From contig NZ_JAKGAQ010000002.1 of assembly GCF_021532615.1 (NCBI RefSeq), forward strand, positions 596,501-660,500: a stretch of DNA of 64,000 nucleotides. Reading direction: 5' to 3'. This DNA comes from Octadecabacter dasysiphoniae (GTDB lineage Bacteria > Pseudomonadota > Alphaproteobacteria > Rhodobacterales > Rhodobacteraceae). This document shows positions 45,005-53,102 of the stretch, one piece after another. The position numbers and the translations under genes are program-made. The notes under the pieces are model-generated. The model was not told where the DNA came from. It saw only the letters and a list, made by a program, of their open reading frames with translations, and searched no databases. Each line of letters starts with the position of its first letter. The first letter of the stretch is position 1.

Positions 45005-45161
45005 GGATGCGTTCCCTTGGCTAATTGCGCCTAGGGTCTACCCCCGCCCCCCGCCTAAAACAAGGCGCATATCGGCGCATATTGCTGGTCCGTGGGATTC
45101 AATGGGCGAATCCCGTTGACAGGTCTGCGCAGCCCCTTTAATGCCACCCGAGTTATCTGTT

Positions 45162-45248
45162 GCCCAGATGGCGGAATTGGTAGACGCGCCAGCTTCAGGT
45201 GCTGGTGTCTGTATGGACGTGGAGGTTCGAGTCCTCTTCTGGGCACCA
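45162..45248 (+). tRNA. tRNA-Leu (anticodon CAG)
   Basis: GCCCAGA pairs with TCTGGGC as acceptor stem. The anticodon stem CCAGC/GCTGG encloses TTCAGGT, giving anticodon CAG. A long variable arm (TGTCTGTATGGACG region) marks a class II tRNA, and the T arm holds GGTTCGAGTCC. CCA is encoded at 45246-45248. The rnd gene begins 27 bases downstream on the same strand. Confidence 0.96.
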
Positions 45249-45275
45249 TCCTCCCTTCGTGATAAAAGGGACCAC

Positions 45276-45887
45276 ATGACAAATCACCTTTACCAAAATG
45301 ATCTTCCCGACGGCCTGGACCTTGGTCCCGTTGTGGCGATTGATTGTGAAACCATGGGGTTGAACCCGCATCGCGACCGTCTGTGTTTGATCCAGATGTC
45401 GGGCGGTGATGGCGATTGCCACCTTGTGCAAGTCGCCGTTGGCCAGACCGAGGCACCGAACCTGTGCAAGATGCTGTCTGACCCGAATGTTCTAAAGCTG
45501 TTTCACTTTGGGCGTTTCGATATCGCCGCAATGTTGAACGCCTTTGGCACCGTCACAGCACCCGTTTATTGCACCAAGATCGCCAGCAAACTTGTGCGCA
45601 CCTACACGGACCGTCATGGGCTCAAGAACCTGCTGCAAGAATTGTTGAACGTCGATATCTCAAAGTTCCAGCAACAATCCGATTGGGGCGCATCAGAGCT
45701 TACCAAAGGGCAGCTGGATTACGCGGCTTCTGATGTTTTGTACCTGCACCAGTTGCGCGATGAGCTGAACAAGCGCCTTGAACGCGAAGGCCGTATGGAC
45801 ATGGCCCAAGCCTGTTATGATTTCCTGCCCATGCGTGCGCAGCTTGATCTTGCGGGTTGGCCCGAACAGGATATCTTTTCCCACTAA
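45276..45887 (+). CDS. rnd: ribonuclease D family 3'-5' exonuclease
   Basis: DEDDy exonuclease domain only (203 aa, shorter than full RNase D, which adds HRDC domains). The catalytic acids are in AIDCETMGL (DxE), HFGRFDIAAML and YAASDVLYLHQLRDEL (Tyr and Asp). AAAAGGGA precedes ATG 45276; the frame is open further upstream only because it runs through the tRNA. Short RnaseD-like proteins trim tRNA or other RNA 3' ends. Its stop overlaps the kdsD start (TAATG). Confidence 0.93.
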   Translation: MTNHLYQNDLPDGLDLGPVVAIDCETMGLNPHRDRLCLIQMSGGDGDCHLVQVAVGQTEAPNLCKMLSDPNVLKLFHFGRFDIAAMLNAFGTVTAPVYCTKIASKLVRTYTDRHGLKNLLQELLNVDISKFQQQSDWGASELTKGQLDYAASDVLYLHQLRDELNKRLEREGRMDMAQACYDFLPMRAQLDLAGWPEQDIFSH

Positions 45888-46852
45888 TGACAGATTCCAA
45901 ATTCATCGATACCGCCCGTCGGGTGATCCGCAACGAGGCAACGGCCCTCGGCGCGTTGGCCGACGCTCTTGATTCAACGCTGAGCGACGCAGTTGATCTG
46001 ATCCTGAAATCCAAAGGCCGGATCATCATTTCCGGCATCGGCAAGTCCGGCCACATTGCACGCAAAATTGCGGCGACTTTGGCCAGCACGGGCACGCCCG
46101 CCCATTTCGTCCATCCTGCGGAAGCGTCCCATGGTGATCTGGGGATGGTGACGCGCGATGATGTTGTCCTTGCGATCTCAAACTCCGGTGAGGCGCCTGA
46201 ACTTGCCAATCTGATCGCCTACACCCAACGCTTTGCCATTCCATTGATCGGCATCACCAGCCGCCCCCAAAGCGCGCTGGCAACGCAATCCGACATCGTT
46301 CTATTGATGCCAAAACTTCCCGAAGCCTGCGGCACAGGCGTTGTCCCGACAACGTCAACCACCATGACCCTCGCGTTGGGCGATGCATTGTGTGTCGCGA
46401 TCATGGAACACCGTGCGTTTTCTGCTGATAACTTCCGCGACTTTCATCCCGGTGGGAAACTCGGATCCCAGCTGTCGCGCGTTGGTGATTTGATGCACAC
46501 GGGTGACGCCGTTCCATTGTCCGGTGAACACACCCCAATGAGCGATACCCTGCTGACCATCAGCCAAAAGGGGTTCGGTGTTGTTGGTGTTCTGGACGAT
46601 AACGGTTACCTTTCCGGCATCGTAACCGACGGTGATTTACGTCGGAATATGGCCGGGTTGCTGGACCTGACGACGGGCGAAGTCATGACGAAATCGCCCG
46701 GCACCATAGGCACCGCAGCACTGGCCGAAGAGGCCGTGAACGTGATGCAAAGCCGCAAAATTACCTGCCTGTTTGTTGTCGATCCTGACGGGTCGCGCAA
46801 TGTGGCGGGCATCATCCACATTCACGACTGCCTTCGCGCAGGCATTGTGTAG
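45887..46852 (+). CDS. kdsD: arabinose-5-phosphate isomerase (KdsD/KpsF family)
   Basis: Converts ribulose 5-phosphate to arabinose 5-phosphate, first step of Kdo synthesis. An N-terminal SIS sugar-isomerase domain (GRIIISGIGKSGHIARKIAATLAS; SNSGEAPELANL; VPTTSTTMTLALGDAL) is followed by two CBS domains (GDAVPLSGEHTPM; GVLDDNGYLSGIVTDGDLRR). 321 aa. Start overlaps the rnd stop as TAATG. Followed immediately by lptC, the usual order for Kdo/LPS genes. Confidence 0.95.
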   Translation: MTDSKFIDTARRVIRNEATALGALADALDSTLSDAVDLILKSKGRIIISGIGKSGHIARKIAATLASTGTPAHFVHPAEASHGDLGMVTRDDVVLAISNSGEAPELANLIAYTQRFAIPLIGITSRPQSALATQSDIVLLMPKLPEACGTGVVPTTSTTMTLALGDALCVAIMEHRAFSADNFRDFHPGGKLGSQLSRVGDLMHTGDAVPLSGEHTPMSDTLLTISQKGFGVVGVLDDNGYLSGIVTDGDLRRNMAGLLDLTTGEVMTKSPGTIGTAALAEEAVNVMQSRKITCLFVVDPDGSRNVAGIIHIHDCLRAGIV

Positions 46853-47443
46853 ATGTTTAGCGACGACAATTTTTATTCCCAACTCGTCGGCTTTCTAAAA
46901 ATCACTCTGCCTTTGGCGGCCATTGCGTTGATGTCGACAGTGTTTCTGTTCGCCCGCGCGCCAAGCCCCGAAACAACGATTCCCTACGCCGAAATCGAAG
47001 AAATCGCGCGTGAACTAGGATTGTCAGGCGCGCAATTTTCCGGCGTAGCTGACGATGGGTCTGTGATTGAGGTAACAGCACGGCACACCCGCCCTGATGG
47101 CAAAATCCTAACAGCCGAGGTGTTATCCGCCGGCATCGATACGGTGGATGGCACCCGCATCGACATCAATGCAGGGCGTGGCGAAATCGACAATGACGCA
47201 CAAACGGCGCGGCTGACGGGGCTGACACGCCTTGTCACGTCAAATGGATATGAAATGGAAACCACAGGGATCACCGCCAACTTTACCACTGGCCGGATCG
47301 AATCCGAAGGCGCCCTCGAAGTTCAGGCACCGTTTGGCGCGCTTACCGCAGGGCAGTTGATCATAGAAACGCCAGAAGGTGAGGCAGGACAAGTGATGCT
47401 TTTCCAAAACGGCGTTCGGCTGATATACACGCCGCAACAATAG
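46853..47443 (+). CDS. lptC: LPS export ABC transporter periplasmic protein LptC
   Basis: A 196-aa bitopic protein: one N-terminal membrane helix (FLKITLPLAAIALMSTVFLFA) and a beta-jellyroll periplasmic part. It starts directly after the kdsD stop (no gap). The sequence is divergent, as LptC usually is, and the call relies on position between kdsD and lptA plus the topology. Part of the LptBFGC-A bridge that carries LPS to the outer membrane. Confidence 0.88.
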   Translation: MFSDDNFYSQLVGFLKITLPLAAIALMSTVFLFARAPSPETTIPYAEIEEIARELGLSGAQFSGVADDGSVIEVTARHTRPDGKILTAEVLSAGIDTVDGTRIDINAGRGEIDNDAQTARLTGLTRLVTSNGYEMETTGITANFTTGRIESEGALEVQAPFGALTAGQLIIETPEGEAGQVMLFQNGVRLIYTPQQ

Positions 47444-47454
47444 GATTCTTTGAC

Positions 47455-47940
47455 GTGACTATTTTGAAAACTGCCGTGTTATGTGTTGCCGTTCTGTGTG
47501 CGACGCCTGCATTTGCCCAGACGAATATCAACCTTGGTGTGATCAATGCTGACCCGACCGCGGCCGTTGAAATCACCGCAGATAACCTCAGTGTAGATCA
47601 GACAACTGGGACGGCCGTTTTTCAGGGCAATGTCGTCGTCGGCCAGGGTGACCTGCGTGTATCTGCTGGCCGGATTGAGGTCGTTTATAGCGGCACATCA
47701 GGTGCGATCAGTCGCCTGGCGGCCAGCAATGGCGTGACATTTGTCACCGCAACAGAAGCCGCCGAAGCCGCAACAGCCGACTATGATCTAGATGCTGGCA
47801 CGCTGACCATGCGCGGAGATGTATTGTTGACCCAAGGCACCAGCGCGATTTCCGCCGATACAATGCGCGTGAACCTGTCCACTGGCGCAGCCCAAATGGA
47901 AGGCCGCGTGCGCACAATCTTCAACCAAGGCGGCAACTGA
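47455..47940 (+). CDS. lptA: LPS transport periplasmic protein LptA
   Basis: OstA-like jellyroll protein of 161 aa with a signal peptide (ILKTAVLCVAVLCATPAFAQ). The core VEITADNLSVDQTTGTAVFQGNVVVGQGD is the classic LptA strand pattern (AD.L..D...G.A.F.GNV.V.QG), seen here in landmarks ADNLSVD and FQGNVVVGQGD. GTG start at 47455. The stop overlaps the lptB ATG by 1 base. Confidence 0.93.
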   Translation: MTILKTAVLCVAVLCATPAFAQTNINLGVINADPTAAVEITADNLSVDQTTGTAVFQGNVVVGQGDLRVSAGRIEVVYSGTSGAISRLAASNGVTFVTATEAAEAATADYDLDAGTLTMRGDVLLTQGTSAISADTMRVNLSTGAAQMEGRVRTIFNQGGN

Positions 47941-48692
47941 TGCCCGAACTCACGGTCACTGATGGCGATGTTGGCCTAAAGGTCGTCAATCTGCGAAAGA
48001 GTTACCGTAAACGGCTGGTGATCCGCGACGTCAGTATGGAATTGGGCCGTGGCGAAGTCGTCGCGCTGCTGGGGCCAAACGGATCGGGTAAGACCACGTG
48101 TTTCTATTCCATCGCGGGCCTTGTGACGCCAGAGGCGGGTAATGTCATGGTCGACGGGCGCGATGTAACGACCTTGCCAATGTATCGCCGTGCCAAGCTG
48201 GGCATTGGATACTTGCCGCAGGAAATGTCTATTTTTCGCGGGCTGAATGTCGAAGACAACATCATGGCGATCCTCGAAATCGCCGAACCAGACCGCCACA
48301 AACGGCGCGAACGCCTCGAAGAATTGCTGTCGGAATTCTCGATTGAACATTTGCGCCGCGCCCCCGCGATGGCCCTGTCCGGTGGTGAACGCCGCCGTGC
48401 TGAGATTGCGCGCTGTCTTGCCGCAGACCCGAAATACGTGCTGCTGGATGAACCTTTTGCAGGTGTTGATCCGATCGCTGTCGGCGAGATTCGTGCGCTG
48501 ACCGCTGATTTGAAAAAACGTGGAATCGGCGTGCTGATTACGGACCATAACGTTCAGGAAACACTACAAATTGTGGACCGCGCATATATCCTTCACGACG
48601 GCAAAATCCTGATGTCGGGCACCACGGACGAGGTCGTGCGCGATGAAAATGTGCGCCGCGTCTACCTCGGCAATTCTTTTCGCGTTCCGTGA
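47940..48692 (+). CDS. lptB: LPS export ABC transporter ATP-binding protein LptB
   Basis: ABC ATPase of 250 aa energising LPS extraction: Walker A GPNGSGKTTCFYSIAGL, Q-loop LPQEMSIFRGLNVEDN (the PQE.SIF.. form typical of LptB), signature LSGGERRRAEIARCL, Walker B VLLDEPFAGVDPIAV, H-loop LITDHNVQETL. The membrane partners LptF/LptG are not in this window. Confidence 0.97.
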   Translation: MPELTVTDGDVGLKVVNLRKSYRKRLVIRDVSMELGRGEVVALLGPNGSGKTTCFYSIAGLVTPEAGNVMVDGRDVTTLPMYRRAKLGIGYLPQEMSIFRGLNVEDNIMAILEIAEPDRHKRRERLEELLSEFSIEHLRRAPAMALSGGERRRAEIARCLAADPKYVLLDEPFAGVDPIAVGEIRALTADLKKRGIGVLITDHNVQETLQIVDRAYILHDGKILMSGTTDEVVRDENVRRVYLGNSFRVP

Positions 48693-48846
48693 TCATTTTA
48701 CAGATGTCATTGACAGACGACCCCATTTCATCGCCCAATGACTGGGATGACAGACAAGATTTCATTTGTGATCGGGGTCACGCCTAACGGGCGCCAGCCG
48801 CACACAACGGTCTCTCTGTTATCCTACCCGACAATTCGAACGTAAC

Positions 48847-48863
48847 TTAATGGATCCTTAACC
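48847..48863. promoter_or_regulatory. CtrA-type box upstream of hpf
   Basis: TTAATGGATCCTTAACC matches the alphaproteobacterial CtrA consensus TTAA-N7-TTAAC exactly. It lies in the 217-base gap between lptB and hpf, about 46 bases before the hpf start. One such match may occur by chance in a window this size, so position is the main support. Confidence 0.45.
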
Positions 48864-48908
48864 GTTCTGACGCCCGAATTGCCCGTAACGCACAACGAAG
48901 GAGACAAG

Positions 48909-49484
48909 ATGCGCTATCAGATCACAGGAAAGCAAATCGACATTGGCGAAGCGCTGCAAACCCACGTCCAGACGGAAATGGGCGAGGTTTTCAGCAAATA
49001 TGCGGGCCGTCCCACAGACGCCAATATCGTCTTTTCCAAGAGCGGGCACGAATATGTCTGCGAAGCTGAGGTACATCTATCGACGGGCTTGACCGCCCAA
49101 GCAAAGGGCAAAGCTACTGAAATCTATGCAGCTTTTGATGGCGCGTCCGAGAAAATGGAAAAACAACTTCGGCGGTATAAACGCCGGCTCAAGGACCACC
49201 ATAAGGAGCGATCACAACCCGTTGAACTTTCTGATGCAGGGTCCTATATCCTCGCTTCAAATAGTGAGTCGGAAGAGCACGAGCCAGAAGGCGTGAGCTC
49301 CATGATCGTGGCTGAAATGGAAACCAAAATTCCAGAGCTTTCCGTTGGGGAAGCAGTCATGCAAATGGAGATCGCAGACGCCCCGGTTTTGGTTTTCCGA
49401 AACGAAGGACACAGCGGGATCAACGTTGTTTATCGTCGTGACGACGGAAACATCGGTTGGATCGACCCGCGCAACGCGAGTTAG
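48909..49484 (+). CDS. hpf: ribosome hibernation promoting factor, long form
   Basis: A 191-aa long HPF/RaiA protein: the N-terminal S30AE domain (MRYQITGKQIDIGEALQTHV; YVCEAEVHLSTGLTAQAKG) binds the 30S decoding region, and the C-terminal dimerisation domain (SVGEAVMQMEIADAPVLVFRN) joins two 70S into 100S particles. GGAGA precedes ATG 48909; the frame is open a little further upstream. It lies between lptB and ptsN, the standard place, but the rpoN gene that often sits beside it is absent. Confidence 0.95.
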   Translation: MRYQITGKQIDIGEALQTHVQTEMGEVFSKYAGRPTDANIVFSKSGHEYVCEAEVHLSTGLTAQAKGKATEIYAAFDGASEKMEKQLRRYKRRLKDHHKERSQPVELSDAGSYILASNSESEEHEPEGVSSMIVAEMETKIPELSVGEAVMQMEIADAPVLVFRNEGHSGINVVYRRDDGNIGWIDPRNAS

Positions 49485-49515
49485 ATCGGGCACGTGCCCC
49501 GACAGGATTTAAGAT

Positions 49516-49980
49516 ATGACCATTCAGGACATTCTTCCCGCGACGGGTATCAAAGTAATTGCTGCGGCAAGCAGCAAGAAGCGGTTGTTCCACGACTTGG
49601 GTGATATGGCCGAAACCTGTTTCGGTCTTGATCAGGCCATGGTCGTGGACGCCTTGCTGGATCGCGAAAACCTTGGCCCAACAGGTGTTGGCCATGGCGT
49701 TGCTCTTCCGCATGCGCGTCTGCCTGGCTTGGCCAAAGTGTGTGGTTTGTTCGTTCGGATCAAAAAACCGTTCGACTTTGATTCCGTTGATCGCCAGCCC
49801 GTCGATCTGGCGTTTGCACTGTTTGCGCCAGAACAAGCCGGCGTTGACCATTTGAAGGCTTTGGCGCTGATTTCACGCACCCTGCGCGACAGCGGTGTTT
49901 GCGCAAAATTGCGTGCCAACGAAGACCCGTCGACGATTTATACAATTTTGACGGAAACGATGACGGCGCAAGCCGCTTAA
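49516..49980 (+). CDS. ptsN: PTS IIA-like nitrogen-regulatory protein PtsN
   Basis: EIIA-Ntr of 154 aa, phosphorylated by the PTS-Ntr chain and involved in potassium, carbon/nitrogen and stress control. The phospho-histidine lies in GVGHGVALPHARLPGL. The N-terminus shows VIAAASSKKRLFHDL. It follows hpf after 31 bases. The stop overlaps the convergent sulfotransferase gene by 4 bases, which ends this Kdo/Lpt/PTS block. Confidence 0.94.
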   Translation: MTIQDILPATGIKVIAAASSKKRLFHDLGDMAETCFGLDQAMVVDALLDRENLGPTGVGHGVALPHARLPGLAKVCGLFVRIKKPFDFDSVDRQPVDLAFALFAPEQAGVDHLKALALISRTLRDSGVCAKLRANEDPSTIYTILTETMTAQAA

Positions 49981-51398
49981 GCGTAGGGTCCAAACCCGAA
50001 CGCATCGTAGTCACGCTGATAAACATCCATAACTGCTGCCTCAATCTCGGCATCATAGATCGCCTGAAGCCGTGCGGCATGTGGGTCTGTCACGTCGGCA
50101 ACTTGTGGCATGGTTTCTTTGCCGATTTGGGCGGCAATGATCGCAAGGTCATCGCTTAACCGGTCTTCTCGCAGCACCATGTCAGGCGTGGTGAATTCGG
50201 CAAACCCCTGCATGGCGTTCGCTTGTGTCGCCCAATGGGAATCGACCCGAATGGCCGTTTGACCGCCCAAATTCGATTTTACGAACTTCAAAAACGCCAG
50301 AAACGCGTCTTTGTGGTCGACGTCAGAATAGGTGTCATCGGGCATGTCACGCGGCAGATTCAGGTTAAACTGTTGGGACAGCGTTTTTCGGATACCGACA
50401 TAACTGCCTTCGCCCGTGCGCAAAATCTTATCGCAGAACGCGGCGTGGGCGCGGGCCACCGGGTGGCGAACCACTGTAAAACTGCGATGGCCCACGTGGT
50501 GACGTTTCCAATCGCGCAGGGATTTCTGTGTGAAACCTGACAACAAACCGGTCGGTTCCGCATCATCCAACGCCGAAAGCCATTCAGCCACCGCGCCCTC
50601 GGGGCCAGAACGGATCGGAAGGTATAGTAAGGGCGATGCAGGTGCCGCAAGAAACGTTGGGACAGACGGCCCGCGGCGCGGTTCAAAATTCGGGGTCCGG
50701 TTGAGGTTGAACCGATCGAGTTGCGCAAGCGCATCCTCCATCTGATCAAAGTTAACAACTTTATCCGACATCGGGCTGGGGTTCTGTTTCTTGAGGGATT
50801 TATCCAGTTCGGCCAACCGCGCGTCACTGCCCAGAAACGCCGCCAACCCGTTCATAACATCAACATCCTGCAGGTCTTCGTAATCCACGTAGAACGCCGT
50901 TTGGCCAGATTTCTGCAACGCATTCAGCAAGACAACCTGAAAACCTTGCAGCTTATTGATGTGACGTTCAAATTCCTCAGCGTTGAATTCAACGGTCTTT
51001 TCGCGCAAACGCTTAACGTCCTTGAGGGTCCACTGCCCTGTGGCCTTGGCGATTTTCCAGCTGACATAGCTTTCAATCGGATTGCGCGTGAGGATGATTT
51101 TCGCGCACCGCACATCAGAAATGATATGATCCAGAACACGCGGTTCATGATTGTTGAAAAACCGGAATCCGTTTAATCCGTCAGCGTCTTTGACCCGTTC
51201 AATCAGATCGAACGGATCAGCGTCGCGATCCTCAAGGGAAACACCAAGCGGTTTGCGATTGTTAGGATAGCCGACAAAATTGGGATTGAACGCCTCACCG
51301 TGGCAGGTCAATCCGTCGAAAGCGTTGATGTTAGCCTCAAGAAAATTGGACCCGGTGCGCATTTCAGCAAAGACGACGAAATAATCAAAATCAGCCAT
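49977..51398 (-). CDS. two-domain sulfotransferase-like protein
   Basis: A 473-aa protein. Residues 1-200 resemble NodH-type sulfotransferases: PAPS 5'-phosphosulfate loop AEMRTGSNFLEANIN (RTGSN at 14-18) and 3'-phosphate site ILTRNPIESYVSWKIA (103-116). Residues 250-470 contain a second set resembling Sulfotransfer_2: VVRHPVARAHAAFCDKIL (309-325) and DSHWATQANAM (386-396), with only LLYLPIRSG where its donor loop would be. Likely adds sulfate to a glycan or other surface group; donor and acceptor are inferred. Overlap of only 3 bases separates it from the GT14 gene. Confidence 0.8.
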   Translation of the reverse strand: MADFDYFVVFAEMRTGSNFLEANINAFDGLTCHGEAFNPNFVGYPNNRKPLGVSLEDRDADPFDLIERVKDADGLNGFRFFNNHEPRVLDHIISDVRCAKIILTRNPIESYVSWKIAKATGQWTLKDVKRLREKTVEFNAEEFERHINKLQGFQVVLLNALQKSGQTAFYVDYEDLQDVDVMNGLAAFLGSDARLAELDKSLKKQNPSPMSDKVVNFDQMEDALAQLDRFNLNRTPNFEPRRGPSVPTFLAAPASPLLYLPIRSGPEGAVAEWLSALDDAEPTGLLSGFTQKSLRDWKRHHVGHRSFTVVRHPVARAHAAFCDKILRTGEGSYVGIRKTLSQQFNLNLPRDMPDDTYSDVDHKDAFLAFLKFVKSNLGGQTAIRVDSHWATQANAMQGFAEFTTPDMVLREDRLSDDLAIIAAQIGKETMPQVADVTDPHAARLQAIYDAEIEAAVMDVYQRDYDAFGFGPYA

Positions 51399-51401
51399 GA
51401 A

Positions 51402-53102
51402 TTACCGCACCAAATAGGGTTTTCGCCGCGACGGACGTTCGTTGACCTGTGGGGCCTCTGTCGGGAAATCACCCATAAGATAAGGGTGCATTCCTTGGTT
51501 CTTGAGGTTCTGCAAAAACTGCCCGAACCCAGTGAGGTCGGCCATCTTGGGTGCCTCGGTCACGCGGCGCAAGTTCTTTGCGCCCATTTCATCGAGAACG
51601 GTCTGCAAGGCCTCCATCGGGGTTTCGATGAAATCCGCCAGCGTCCAAATGCGGATGCGCGCCTTGGCCCAAGGCGAACGCAACGCCGCAAGATGCTCGC
51701 TTTCGATACGCTGAAGTTCCGCTGCATCTGCGCGGATATCAGAAAAGTTCCGGTTCGACTGAAACAATGGAATCGCCCATGCGCCAGAAATCACACTGAT
51801 CTGCGCGTTGGGGTCTTTTGCCAAATCCCAACTGGCGAATTGGCTGTCGGTTGGTCCGAACTGGAAACATTGACGTTCGCCGCGGGTATTCCAGATAAGG
51901 TTCACCAGAAACAGCTGCGCGTGGTGGTCGCGCAGTTTTGCATTGTCACACAGTGCGCCGCTGAACGTCGCCTGCCGGCCCTCAAATTCAACACGGTCCT
52001 TGGCGTACAGATGCCCATGAACACGCGTGCCGGTCATGCGGGACAACCACGGTTCGAAGTCTTCAAACAGTTCCGCGAAACCTTCGAAGACCGAATAAGG
52101 GGCCGAGGTAAAACCGTTCTCATGGCCCGGTCTGGGAAGGCGACTTTGCATGAACAGGCCCGCACGGCCGCGCGTTCGACGTTCAACCGCTTTTGAGAAA
52201 ATGCGGTCGATCTTACCTGGGTTTGGTTCAGCCCCTTTGAGGGGGTTTTCTTCGTTCAAGAAATTCTCATAGAGACGATCCGCATCTGGCCAAATTTTAC
52301 GCGCAACAAAACAGTCCGAACGGCGCAAAAGCTGGAGGTGATCGTCGTAAAAAATATGCGGCTTACCTTGGTAGTCGAATTTCGAAAGGGTCAACGATCG
52401 GCTTTCGATGTTTTGCGAATACAGGCGCACGAGGGTCTGGAAATAACTTTCGTCCGGAATCCAGACGCGTTTGAAATACCCGTCATAGACAGCGCGATCC
52501 GGATCTTCGAGGATCGCAGACAAAGTTTGACGTGTCAGGCACCACCACTGCGATCCCATATGCGGGACAATTCCATCGGGAATACGGCGATACATTTTGA
52601 AACGACGCTGGAATTCAACGTAGCGGTCAAACAGAAACCGCTGCTTTCGCCAGGAAAACGGGAACCGCAGTGTAAAGCGTTCAAAATCCAGCCCGCCTTG
52701 CGTCCAGGGCACATCCGCTGTTGTCGCGCTTTCGATGAAATCTGTGCGTGGGCGACGGGCGAGGTAATCCTTGAGATCATTGATCGGGCGCAGCGGAAGA
52801 CACGAACCCGACGCAAGATAAACGTGCCGTACGTCGGGAAATTTCTTAAGCATCAGCGTCGAAGCAGATTGCGACGCCGCAACAATTCCCCATGTTCCCC
52901 ATTCACAACGATGACGTTTGGAAAACAGCACGTCCGGCAAATCGGCCACGCTTTGGACGAAAGCATCGTAGGTCGCTTTCGACACGTTTTTGTCGACATG
53001 GACAACGACCGGGCAGGCAGCGGCGGACCAATGGCGGATCACCTCCTCGGCGCGGTGCAATGCGTTGTGCACCAACATGACGACACCGACGGTCATGCCC
53101 AA
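51402..53102 (-). CDS. glycosyltransferase, GT14 (Branch/core-2-like) with a C-terminal extension
   Basis: A 566-aa protein. Residues 1-290 are a beta-1,6-GlcNAc-transferase-like domain: GVVMLVHNALHRAEEVIRHW, VVVHVDKNVSKATYDAF, HVYLASGSCLPLRP and MGSQWWCLTRQTL with the conserved SGSCLP and GSQWW blocks. The rest is a long extension common in roseobacter homologues (DUF5927/5928-like by resemblance; name uncertain). It overlaps the next upstream gene by 10 bases, and the sulfotransferase follows, so glycan transfer and sulfation may be linked. Confidence 0.8.
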   Translation of the reverse strand: MGMTVGVVMLVHNALHRAEEVIRHWSAAACPVVVHVDKNVSKATYDAFVQSVADLPDVLFSKRHRCEWGTWGIVAASQSASTLMLKKFPDVRHVYLASGSCLPLRPINDLKDYLARRPRTDFIESATTADVPWTQGGLDFERFTLRFPFSWRKQRFLFDRYVEFQRRFKMYRRIPDGIVPHMGSQWWCLTRQTLSAILEDPDRAVYDGYFKRVWIPDESYFQTLVRLYSQNIESRSLTLSKFDYQGKPHIFYDDHLQLLRRSDCFVARKIWPDADRLYENFLNEENPLKGAEPNPGKIDRIFSKAVERRTRGRAGLFMQSRLPRPGHENGFTSAPYSVFEGFAELFEDFEPWLSRMTGTRVHGHLYAKDRVEFEGRQATFSGALCDNAKLRDHHAQLFLVNLIWNTRGERQCFQFGPTDSQFASWDLAKDPNAQISVISGAWAIPLFQSNRNFSDIRADAAELQRIESEHLAALRSPWAKARIRIWTLADFIETPMEALQTVLDEMGAKNLRRVTEAPKMADLTGFGQFLQNLKNQGMHPYLMGDFPTEAPQVNERPSRRKPYLVR

